A stretch of 64,000 nt of DNA from Jaapia argillacea MUCL 33604 (Eukaryota; Basidiomycota; Agaricomycetes; Jaapiales; Jaapiaceae): positions 316,991 through 380,990 of the forward strand of contig KL197712.1 of NCBI GenBank assembly GCA_000697665.1. The letters are read 5' to 3'. Positions 46,755 to 64,000 of this stretch are shown here, in pieces. The translations under genes and the position numbers were made by a program. Below the pieces are notes generated by a model that was not told where the DNA came from, made no database searches, and saw only the letters and a list, made by a program, of their open reading frames with translations. The stretch's first letter is position 1, and each line of letters starts with the position of its first letter.

Positions 46755-47745
46755 TCAGAAGAAAGTAGCCTTTGCTGCCTCCTAGAAAAGAATTAATTGT
46801 GAGGGACGAAGTCGATTCAAGGAAATGGAAATTCACCTCATATATCACAGAGTCCACTTGATCAGCCAAGACCTTACTGAACCTCCTCAGGGTAGTGATT
46901 GCCCTGTTCTTACACTGACCACACGATGCCGCCATCAGGGTAGGTGGCAAAAGGATATCTTGATCCAAAACCGCTTCCCCAGTCACACTCTTCTCCAATG
47001 CCAGCTCCGCCAATCTCATATACTCCCGCCACCAACCTGCAACCCATTGTACATCCTTTGCTCCGTCTTGGTCGACCACTTGAGCACAACAGTCGAGGCA
47101 GCCTTGGAAGAACGATCTCCGATCAATCCAGCTGTCGTCTCGGAATAGATTGTGAACGCGATCGATGGATTGGAGGCGAAATTTTAAGAGACGCTGGTAT
47201 GTGCGGCCAGAGATGAGGTCGAGTTCTGCCTCGTCGGCAGCGCTGGGTAGTGGTACCCGTAGTGAATTCTTTGCCGTTGCTCTAGTCTCTACATCGAACC
47301 TGAGAGACGCAGCGTAAACAAATGCCTGCAATGGTTCCCTCGTAGACATTTCGACCAGCGAGGGCCGCAAACTCTTCAAGGCTTCCTCTATCATATACTT
47401 CTTTGCCGCCTTCAAGACGGGGTACAAGTCCGCCACTGCTTCCAGTTTGGCACCATTGACCGGATAGCAGAAGCGGAGAATGGCTTCCACCACCGGGGCA
47501 GTCTCGAAGTCCTCCATCGCGGGTACTACGGGGAGGGTATCGATTTGGACGTCGGATCGCTTCCCCAGGGCGAACATGTCTGCGAATACGGGGGAGGCTA
47601 AGGATAGAATGACTTTGTGTACTCGGAAGAGCACGCCATCGTAGGATTGTACAACAACATCAGCGTTTGGATAGTTGAAGACGGAAGATGTGGTCGGGGC
47701 TGAGTGTTGCTTGTCTGTTTCGAAAATCGGCGAATGGTGGGACAT
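46755..47745 (-). CDS. BTB/POZ domain protein (copy 1)
   Basis: This is a short BTB protein of a family numerous in mushrooms; BTB domains mediate dimerisation and often bind Cullin-3. The start at 47745 (MSHHSPIFETDKQHSA) matches the second copy, so the longer in-frame extension to 47922 is probably leader. The BTB fold reads NYPNADVVVQSYDGVLFRVH, then KVILSLASPVFADMF and VEAILRFCYP. The C-terminal half has two CxxC pairs (CLDC near LFRDDSWIDRRSFFQG, and CGQCKNRAITTLRRF). A 57-base intron near the end joins VDSVIYE to EAAKATFF, TGA at 46755. It is divergent from the first monooxygenase gene. The cellular role is unknown. Confidence 0.85.
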
Positions 47746-48627
47746 AGTGCTGGAGGGTGAAGAGTGCAGAACATTGTGTGCGGCATGTTGAGGATAATGT
47801 ACTACCCCACACGAAAGCCGTTGTCGGGGGGCAAACTGTTTAACTCTCGGAGTTGAGGATGAAGAGGGGTCGGAGTTGACGTTACATAAGTCAAGGAGAA
47901 ACAAATATTCTGACATTGACAAGTGGTCATCTTGTCAACTCGGCAAAGTCACATTCATGCCATCACTTCGCCAAATTTCGGCATTTTGCCTTCAAAAGTA
48001 CCTTGTGAGTCCTTGCACTCGGGCTCAGGCTCAGCCCAGTACTGGCACCGTATCTGCCTCCGCGGCATACCGTTTCTTGCTATATTTCAGGCCCACCCTG
48101 GTGCAGCCCTCTTTTTGGCTACCGTCGTAGTCTGAGCCATATCGATCCCCAGGTAAACATAGCGACTAACCAGACGAAGTACCGCACTAAGGCCGAAAAC
48201 GAGGGCATGAGACGACCCCAATCCTTGAATCTGAGAGTCGCATTGCCTGGATAGTACTCGCTTTGGTATTGCACCCCACTAAGTGGTGCATGCCCGTATG
48301 GATCTGATGATACTTTATCCAGAGATGTACTGGTGAGTGTAAATCAAGCATTTAGAAGATTGGAACCTCAATCTGTCGGTTGCCCCACATCTTCTTCCGC
48401 TTACCATCATACTCGCCGCCCGTTTCCCGCAGGCACATAGTGTTCATCCGGAACATCCTCTAACACGGTCCCCGGATCCTAATCTTCCCCACGTCAACTG
48501 TATATAGGTCTCAGAAACCAATGGTATCTGGTATCTCAGCTTCAACGCTCTTTAGCCCAGTCAACATTGAAACTTTGACAGCATCAACTGCTCTGCTACT
48601 CGGTACTACTCTTAATCTTATCACAAT
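47746..48627. other. Divergent promoter region between BTB copy 1 and monooxygenase 1
   Basis: Both genes start outward from these 882 bases. A TATA-like site sits near the monooxygenase. Nothing else coding is supported. Confidence 0.45.
48501..48506 (+). promoter_or_regulatory. TATA-like box of monooxygenase 1
   Basis: TATATA lies 122 bases before the ATG at 48628, a reasonable distance for a fungal core promoter with a short leader. It is a pattern match only. Confidence 0.35.
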
Positions 48628-51356
<2,729 letters not shown>

Positions 51357-53596
51357 TATACCACCGGATGGCTATTACTGCGGTCTTGTACTTGTACATT
51401 ACATATCACCCGCTACCCTCTTTTCAAAAAGGATGATATGATTGGTCTGCCGCGGGAGACTATACTTGTAGAGTGCTTAGCGTCGCAAGGATTCTGGGAT
51501 TTTTTTTTGTGATCTCACGAATTATGGTCCCAATTTCCTTGTGGACCTGATTTCGATAAGAACGTTCGTGAGCGATGCAGCTTGGAAGCCTAATGGTGGC
51601 ATGAGAAGAGATTGATGGGATACGATAAACCCGATGGACTTCGAGTGGACTTCGCCGTCATTGTGTGGCTCTGCTTCGCTGGTGAATCTGATCTTGCCAT
51701 TTTGGGAAGTCCAATTGGGGCACTACTCAGGGCCCCCTCTTGTTTCTTCTTGGACTCGATGTAACCAGTCATACGATCGCATTCGAACATTGCCATCATC
51801 TGTTACCGTTGTCGTTGTTGACTTGTACGCACTGACCTTGATCAGTAAGTCAAGGACTTCTCGTTGCCAACTACATGAGGCGTCCATCCGGTGGAACAAT
51901 GATGGAGATTGCTGCGCGGTGAGGGGCCCACCAGATCTCAGTGATACAAATGCCACTATTCAGAGCCCGTTCCTCTCTGCGACCCGTCAGGACTCACATC
52001 GTAAGCCCCGCGACCTCTTCAACGCAAGGTGTGGGATTGCCACGAAGCAATCTTGCCCAGGTGGAGAGCACTCGCAGTTCAATAAAATGCTGAAGAGATA
52101 TCTCGTGAAAATGTAATCTCACTTGAGCCAAGGACTGGACTTGGAAGAGGTCGGTCAACGGTTTCGGGGCGAGATACCAGAAGGATCTCAAAGTAAAAGA
52201 AAGCGGCGGAGCAGAAACTCTCCAAGATTGAGGGTGGGGTGGGGGGAATCTACTGTGGAGATACCGTGAGGTGTGGCAAGGAATGCTTCAGTAGAGAGTC
52301 GGGACCACTCGGAGATTCAGCCAGTTCGGAGGAAGGTGGGTCGTCGAGGATGGGAAATCATGACGCGGGGTCAATGTTGTCCGCCCTCTACAGGAGGTGG
52401 ATGATTGATGACCGAAGGCACGGCAAGGAGCCTGGAGCGAGAACACGAGAATCCTACCGAGCAAGATAAGGTGACGGTACTTATCCTTCCAAGTCCGAGG
52501 ATTGAAAGATCGGTACAACAAGGAAACAGCACAGAAATCCACTAATCCAAATATTCGGGAAGGGGGAATTATTTGATTCCTACTGCTGTCGATGGGACGT
52601 TGAGAACAACAACGTTCTGTTGGGCAGCGCGATGAAACAATTCGAAAGAAAAGGCGCACGTCACAATAGTCACAACAGTTCTTCGTTCCGAACCCGATAA
52701 GTTCAAGTTCTCGGGATTTTGGGACTCCAGTACTCAGCCCGCTTCTTGATTGCATCCGATCTGATAACTTCTTGAATACTGTATTTGATACAACCAATTG
52801 GTGAACAGGCTATCCACTCCAAAAATTTGCAACCCAACGGTGGTGATTTCCCAACTTCCACCGCTTTAACTCCCCGCCACCAGGATAGAACATCTTCTTG
52901 TGAGCAACTTCAACCACATTTGTAGGCACAAAATCCCGGCAAGGACGGCTCATCCGGTCAGTTCATATACTATATACCCGTCTCGACGATCACACCCAAG
53001 GTACAATGTTGCAGGCCTTTTACTCCATTTAAGGTCAATTCTCCAATGTAGCACACGGTGTCACAGTTCTATGTGATATCACCACTTGCATCGCGAGATC
53101 TGTTGCGTCCCGACATTCGAATGCCACTCATAGACATCGCCACTCAGAGACGGTTTGATACCCTGAGAATAGAACTGTTCGTCGTGAGAGTGCCGTTCCT
53201 CCTTGTGCGCTTAATCTAATCTAGTAACATTTCTACAAGCGGGTTTTTCGGTCTCTTGGTCGGCCAAACAGCATCGCAATGTGGAGTTTGATGAGGGTAA
53301 AGAGTTGCCACGAGCACACGTTCAGAGGTTCTCCTGATAACAACCCACAATCGAGGCCATCTCTATCGACCAGTTGTGGGGAAATCATTCCACAGGGTGC
53401 CCTTCTGTCGTGGCTGAGCTTCTACCCGTTTCGAACCCCCCGGACAAGTATTAAAACCACGGATCTCAGGACCATGATCCCCCCAACCACTTGTACAGTA
53501 CTGCTGCTCTCTGTGCATTTAGCTTCAACGGCTACTTGTCGAGAATTTACCGGCTTCAACGCTTTCTCTACACCCTCTTGATCTCCATTTGCATCC
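51357..53596. other. 2.2-kb spacer between monooxygenases 1 and 2
   Basis: The 3' end of copy 1 and the promoter of copy 2 (right part) lie here. A weak minus-strand candidate at 51590-52191 is listed separately; a 169-codon open frame at 52288-52797 has no ATG at its head and no family resemblance. Confidence 0.4.
51590..52191 (-). CDS. Weak spliced hypothetical candidate
   Basis: Three minus-strand segments join in one frame with GT...AG introns of 59 and about 37 bases. The first contains VRLHFHEISLQHFIELRVLS and ARLLRGNPTPCVEEVAGLT. The second contains GPLTAQQSPSLFHRMDASC and WQREVLDLLIK. The third starts MMAMFECDRMTGYIESKKKQ and ends at 51590. No starting ATG is seen for the first segment, the second intron is very short, and no family is recognised. 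It may be chance. Confidence 0.2.
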
Positions 53597-56213
<2,617 letters not shown>

Positions 56214-56448
56214 TGACCGGGTTTAACTTTACAATGGTGGCCTCCCAAGACATGTGCCGGGTGGGGATATCATCCGACGAGATTATAGGCGGGCGAAGAT
56301 CTGGGAATGGGCTTATGGTGTATAACTGCAATACTTAATAATATAGAACATGAAAGATAACAGAACCACGGGAAAGAGACTTGCAAGTGATGGAGGAAGA
56401 AAACATGAATGTGAAGGATGTCATCATAATCATAAAAGTAACTGTCCA

Positions 56449-59400
56449 CTATCCTTTCCATCCACGACCAACTGGGGCAGCCTCTGCACTATCAATTGGC
56501 ACCCTTCTGGCACCTCCTTTACCGGGAGGCAACTTCGGTATGGGTCTTGACCCACCAGTGGCCGAAGGAGCTGGAGGTTTAGCAACCGATTTCGTGATCC
56601 TCCCTGAGGCCACCACAGGGCCCGAAATCTTCGTGACAGTGCTTGAACTCGAGGAAGCAACAGCTCGCGTCTTGGACCGCTTTACGTGATTCTCCTTCTC
56701 AATGGCAGCGGTCGTCCGAGATCTAGTCGTAACACCCTGTGGATCAGCTCTTCCCTTCCCCTTCTCCTTCGCGGTGAATCTGTTGTGTCCAATTGGTCCC
56801 GCTTTGGATCGAGAATCCACATTATGTGGGACCTTTTTCTCTCTCAGGGGACTATCATCGTCATCGGTACTATCCACTCCCAACTCCTCCGCAAGACTCT
56901 TCTGTCTCTGCGCATCCACCCCACCACCGATGGCGGCAGCAGGAGGTCCTACGTCCTGCTCTTCTTCTTCGTCTTCTTCCGTGAGAACTCCCAATGGCGT
57001 GGAAGCCGGACTAAGCGACGCCGCAGAAGGTGGAGTATCAGCCAACATGAGGATGCGTGATAATGGGCTGGGTTTAACGGGAGAGTATGCATGGATCATG
57101 TGCGGTGCATTCGGTTTGGCCATTGGAAACGGTCGACGAGCCGACGGTGTCGCTGGAGGTGCAGCTGAGGATAAGGACGACCCGGAAGGTTGAGACGAGA
57201 GGCTGCTCATGGTAGATGTCGACGCCGATGGCTGGGGTGCCATAAACTTAGGAGCAGGGACTGAAGCAATGTTCGGTGGGGAAACCACAAGGGAAGCTGG
57301 CGGGAGTGCCGAATATGGCGAAGGTGGCGGGAGGACAAAAGTCGACGTCAAGAGTAAGGGCTGTGATCCGGAAGGTGCCAACGCCGAATCCAAGCTCGTC
57401 TTGAATACCGGCGGAGCTAGGATTTGTGAAGGTATAACCTCCGTTTCATACGACGGTACAAAATTAGTGGGCGTGCTCAACCCAAGACCCCCCGAAGAAC
57501 TCCTTCTATGCACTCGATGTTTCTTAGCTTTACCAACTGTAACGTTGAACCCGGCTTTGGTTGGTGATTTCGATTTGGACGCTTTCGAAGGAGACTTGCG
57601 TGGTGATTTGGTATTCGCTTTGGATTTACGTGGAGATTTCCTTACAGCAACCACGGGAGGATCCACTTCTACAAATGCGGCTGGTAGAGGCTGAATTGGG
57701 GGCGGGGCTGGAGCTGTAGCCTGAGCTTCAACTTGAGGTAATTCTGGTGCAGGAGTGGGAGGTAACTCGGCCAACATCTTCGTATACTCCCAATCCCGTT
57801 GCTCCTGCGCCAACTTCACCTTCTCAGCCTACAAACCGAAACCCATCTCATCAAATCATACTCACGCGAAAAGGGTAAAACCAACCCTTACCTCCAAAGC
57901 GGCTCTATCCTTCCCCAGTCTGAGGGTAGCTTCAGTATATTTCTTCCTCTCCTCCTCAAGGTCCCTACACCTCTCCTCTAATCGCGCCTTTTCTTCATCC
58001 CGAACAGGAGAGATCATCAAATCAACGCTGACATCCCCATTCTCGGGCTTTGAGGCAAGTCGGGGATCCGAGGCAAAACGATTCAGGAGGTCTTCAATCT
58101 CGGTTGTATAGGCTGTGGCTTGGGATTCTGAACGTTGTTTGGCTTGCTCTGAGAGGTAAAGGATTAGGGGATGGAGCGAAACGACATAGGAAATAAGTTA
58201 ACGACTTACCAAGTTCGGAACGCAAGTCGTTAATGACCGTTTGCATCCGCTCCAGTTCACCATCTGCGACCTTTGTCGCTGTGGACGACCCGCTTGAGCT
58301 CGCTGAAGAGGAGCCGTACGAAGGTACTTGACCAAGGTGCCTCTGGGTAATGGTGACTAGGGAGTCGCGGAGGGTCTTGATCAGGGAGTCAAGTGTGTCA
58401 CCGGCAGCTCCAGTCGGTGACATCGGGAACAACCCGCCCAGGGTCATAGGCGCAGGCTAAAATGCAATTCAAGCCCATCCATAGTTAACTTGAGTGCTGG
58501 GCAAAAATGAATGCGAAGGGACGATGCGTACCTCATCCTCTTTCTCTGAAAGCACCGACCGGACGGTGTATACGACCCTCTGCAACTTATTCACAGCGCC
58601 CAACACTACAGCCTTCAACTTATCATTCTCCACTTTCAACCCTTTCCTAGCCTTCTCAGCATCCTCCAATGCAACCTCCAAATACCCTTTCCCCATCCTC
58701 ATCAGCTCATTCACATTCCCATCCCCAACGGCGAGGTTCGCGCACCGAAGTCCTGCGGGGGCTGTGGTGGAGAGTTTGACTTGAGCGTCGAGGATTTTGG
58801 TTATCTTGTCCTGAGTTTTCTCAAGTTGGAGGTGTGATTTTTTGAGCTCGAGAGAGTGCGTTTGACGGAGAGTGAGTAAGGAAGAACGAGTGGTTTGGAG
58901 GTCTGTTAGGGTGCGCTTGTGGGAGTCTTTGGAGGATTGGAGGTCGCGGTTGCATGTTCTGACATTGTGGGTAAACAAGAGAGAGCGTAGACGGAGATGC
59001 GTTAGTGGGGAAGCAAAAAAGACGACACGTACTCGAGGCGATTCTTAAGAGCTGAGACTTCTTGTTCCATCCTAAAGGCCCTATCCTCTGCTGATTTGAG
59101 CATTGTACTGAGTCTGGCATTTTCGTATGAGAGGGTAGTGGATTTGGTGCTTAGGGTTTCCGTTCTGAACATGTCTTCCTGTGATCGGACCAGTAAGCCA
59201 CTGACTCTTGAACATGACGAGTTGGGGTATAATAAGGCAGTAAACCCGCCAGGCGGATTGAAGAGGGAAATGCACAGAAATGCAGCCAGCCAAAAGACTC
59301 CCGACAGGCCCGTTCGACACACCTACCAATCATCTTCGAACGAAAAGACATACCATACGTTGACTCAACATCCCCTGGAGACACTTCACTACTCTCTCCA

Positions 59401-59593
59401 TATCGGAGTTGGCCAGTCCGTCCAAGTTCAGCCCTGGTGCCTGGACGAATCCATGAGCAATTAGCTGTCCATTGACATACTGAACTGTTGATGTGGAAGT
59501 GACTGAATCGGTGGAAGAGCCTTCGGAAAAGGGAGAACCAATGGGTGAATCATGGAGAGCCCAGTGTACGCCCCTGGCTGGTGTATGCGCCAT
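56449..59593 (-). CDS. Msd1/SSX2IP-like (ADIP domain) coiled-coil protein
   Basis: The closest match I know is the Afadin- and alpha-actinin-binding (ADIP) domain family, which includes fission yeast Msd1 and human SSX2IP, proteins that anchor microtubule minus ends through the gamma-tubulin complex. The start at 59593 gives MAHTPARGVHWALHDSP. The N-terminal signature is QYVNGQLIAHGFVQAPGLNL, DGLANSDMERVVKCLQGMLS and QRMEDMFRTETLSTKS. Long coiled coil follows (ENARLSTMLKSAEDRAFRME, SLELKKSHLQLEKTQDKITK, EEKARLEERCRDLEEERKKY). The C-terminal third is low-complexity and basic, with repeated SPRKS/SPTK units at about 57550-57660. The stop is at 56449. About five introns are needed. It sits inside the monooxygenase/BTB block with no obvious functional tie to it. 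Confidence 0.75.
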
Positions 59594-59968
59594 GGCTGAA
59601 CGGTCGGTGTCGCTGGTGTCGCTGGTCAAATAATATCAGGTTTGTGGACCCACGCGCCTGGTTCAAACGCTACGCGACGCGGTCACGTGGCTGCTTAGGG
59701 CAGGCAAACTGGCACTTCGCTGAGATTTATTTCTGCTTTAGCGGCTATCGTAGCCGACAACCGACTCGCCTGTTCGGAATTCCACACTTCAAAAATTTTG
59801 TACGTTTATTGAGATGCTCCCGGAGATTACGCTGATCGCAGCTATAGTAATTCGACCGCCCCTTCGGTATCTTGAAGAGACTGATCAGGAGTCTAGCGAA
59901 GCCAGGGTGGGAGGCGACAAACTTGTTGTGGCTGGCTTTTCATTGCTACAGGCTCGGACAGCTTGACC
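59594..59968. promoter_or_regulatory. Divergent promoter between Msd1-like gene and BTB copy 2
   Basis: The two genes start outward from these 375 bases. No TATA box or exon stands out. Confidence 0.45.
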
Positions 59969-60967
59969 ATGTCTCATCAGTGGATTGTCGACTTGGATGA
60001 AGACGACGCATTTCCGTCCAACTCCCCCGTCTTCAACTACCCCACCGCAGATGTCATCATCCGCTCGTCCGACAACGTCCACTTCCGAGTTCACAAAATC
60101 ATCCTGTCGTTGGCATCCCCCGTATTTGCGGACATGTTCGATCTTGGGAAGGACTGCGATCAACAAGTCGACGGTCTCCCCATCATTCCTATGCTGGAAG
60201 ATTTTGAGACCGCGAAAGTCATAGAAGCGCTGTTCCGGTTATCCTATCCCATCGCTGATCCCCCACTCGACACCGTGGCTGATTGGTATCCTGTGCTAAG
60301 GGGTGCTAAGAAGTACATGATGGAGGAGGCCGTCAAATCCCTACAGTCGAAGTTGACGGGTTTATCTATCAAGGAGCCCGTACGGGCCTTCGCGGTAGCA
60401 GCTTCTTTGCAGTTGGAAAAGGAGACGAAGGATGCCGCGAAGCATTCTTTGCGCCTACCATTCCCCAGTGGTCGTGATGAAGTTGAGTTGGAACTCATCT
60501 CCGGACGCACCTACCAACGACTGTTGGAGTTCCGTAACAGGTGTACCGTTCGCGTTCGAAACCTCACCAGGGATGATAGTTGGGTTGACAGAAGGACCTG
60601 GCCGTTCTTCCAGAGATGTCCACACTGCGGCCAAGTTGTCAACGAATCAGACAACCGGCTGGTCGCGAGTTGGTGGCGCGAATATATGATGCTATCGGAG
60701 TCGGCATTGGAGCGCAGCATCTCGGAGGCTGTCGCCTTGGCTGACGATGTCCTCTGGCCACCTACATCGATGGCTGCAGTCTGTTCTCAGTGTAAGACCA
60801 GCGCGTTGACTGACCTCAAACGGTTCAGCATCAAACGTTTTCGCCGTGCTTGGGCAACTCAGGTTGATCTTGTCATATCAGAGGTGAGCCCTTTCAGGCC
60901 ATGTGCTCTCGACACCACCGCTCATCACTCGGCTTTCCAGGAGGTGGCCAACACGACTTTTTTCTAA
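59969..60967 (+). CDS. BTB/POZ domain protein (copy 2)
   Basis: This is a paralogue of the gene at 46755-47745. The start at 59969 gives MSHQWIVDLDEDDAFPSNSP. The BTB fold reads NYPTADVIIRSSDNVHFRVH, then KIILSLASPVFADMFDLGKD and VIEALFRLSYP. The helical back half contains AKKYMMEEAVKSLQSKL and ISGRTYQRLLEFRNRCTVRV. Two CxxC pairs are kept (CPHCGQVV and CSQCKTSALTDLKRF). The last intron (about 60881-60941) removes an unrelated-looking stretch and joins VDLVISE to EVANTTFF, TAA at 60965, exactly as in copy 1. The length is about 310 residues. It is convergent with monooxygenase copy 3. The function is unknown; a Cullin-3 adaptor is possible but not shown. Confidence 0.86.
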   Translation: MSHQWIVDLDEDDAFPSNSPVFNYPTADVIIRSSDNVHFRVHKIILSLASPVFADMFDLGKDCDQQVDGLPIIPMLEDFETAKVIEALFRLSYPIADPPLDTVADWYPVLRGAKKYMMEEAVKSLQSKLTGLSIKEPVRAFAVAASLQLEKETKDAAKHSLRLPFPSGRDEVELELISGRTYQRLLEFRNRCTVRVRNLTRDDSWVDRRTWPFFQRCPHCGQVVNESDNRLVASWWREYMMLSESALERSISEAVALADDVLWPPTSMAAVCSQCKTSALTDLKRFSIKRFRRAWATQVDLVISEVSPFRPCALDTTAHHSAFQEVANTTFF

Positions 60968-61279
60968 TCACGTATTCCTATCACGTCTACCTTCGCACCA
61001 GCCAATAGCGAAGGCCTTGGCATTCCTTCCGCTAGAGATTTCACGACCTTTCCATCGCCCATACCGCCGGCTTGTCAGTTAATGTCCCTGACTTACATTA
61101 CTCCCCATCGTAATTTCGAGATACAACACCTGTTGGTAGTTTTACAATTGACATAATCGCTCATTCCTTTCGTGGTTCTACTGGACAATGGAGAATCTGC
61201 TGATTATAATACCTTTCCGTGCATGGTAATACAAATTGTGTTAATTCAAAACATTACAACGGCCCAGCGGCTCCCTCGA
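60968..61279. other. Convergent 3' region of BTB copy 2 and monooxygenase 3
   Basis: These 312 bases lie between two facing stop codons; nothing coding is seen. Confidence 0.45.
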
Positions 61280-63922
<2,643 letters not shown>

Positions 63923-64000
63923 TATGGTTCAAATTCAGAAATCAACGAAAGGTAACACAGGGGGCGAAGAGGAAGTTACGAACGGGGTGCCATTCTTCAG

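Noticed and set aside
47746-47922. N-terminal extension of BTB copy 1 to an upstream in-frame ATG
   Set aside because: The paralogue starts at the equivalent of 47745, and the extension has no feature of its own.
52288-52797. 169-codon minus-strand open frame
   Set aside because: It has no ATG at its head, no motif and poor protein texture; most likely chance.
57209-57694. 161-codon plus-strand open frame
   Set aside because: It is antisense to the low-complexity tail of the Msd1-like gene; such biased coding regions open the opposite strand.
59640-59720. GGTTCAAAC resembling a tRNA B box
   Set aside because: No A box or cloverleaf can be drawn around it.

Overview
The window is nuclear DNA of a filamentous basidiomycete, most likely an Agaricomycete. 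Genes are dense, sit on both strands, and are split by many short introns of about 50 to 65 bases. The gene set is a fungal housekeeping set: Gin4/Cdr2-type kinase, Doa4-like deubiquitinase, Snt2, L-arabinitol dehydrogenase and a hybrid histidine kinase. It is mixed with families that are expanded in mushrooms: CCCH-RBR ubiquitin ligases, short BTB proteins and phenol-hydroxylase-like flavoproteins. I see no rRNA, tRNA, CRISPR array, transposon or virus-derived element.

Layout. 0-6 kb: cystathionine beta-synthase (cut by the left edge), a DOPA-dioxygenase-like protein, TMA16 and a Gin4/Cdr2-like kinase. 6-14 kb: DNA ligase IV and a forkhead factor. 14-16 kb: a stretch without a convincing gene. 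16-24 kb: AP-1 gamma-adaptin facing SF3B1, then a possible small Cys-rich protein and MOZART1, both on the minus strand. 24-33 kb: an intronless CCCH/RBR ubiquitin ligase and a rhodanese-USP deubiquitinase. 33-42.5 kb: Snt2 (BAH/PHD/ELM2/SANT) diverging from a membrane hybrid histidine kinase. 42.8-46 kb: ALG5 and L-arabinitol 4-dehydrogenase. 46.7-64 kb: an accessory block with three paralogous FAD monooxygenases and two paralogous BTB proteins, interrupted by an Msd1/SSX2IP-like coiled-coil protein.

The first 46 kb is mostly core machinery: sulfur metabolism, ribosome assembly, cell-cycle control, end joining, vesicle coats, splicing, microtubule nucleation, ubiquitin, chromatin, N-glycosylation and pentose use. 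The last 18 kb looks lineage-specific, made by local duplication and inversion of a BTB plus monooxygenase unit.

The strongest unusual signal is in the histidine kinase gene. The H-box reads correctly only if a 64-base intron of the AT-AC class (39989-40052), with an otherwise ordinary branch site, is removed one base after the phospho-acceptor histidine codon.
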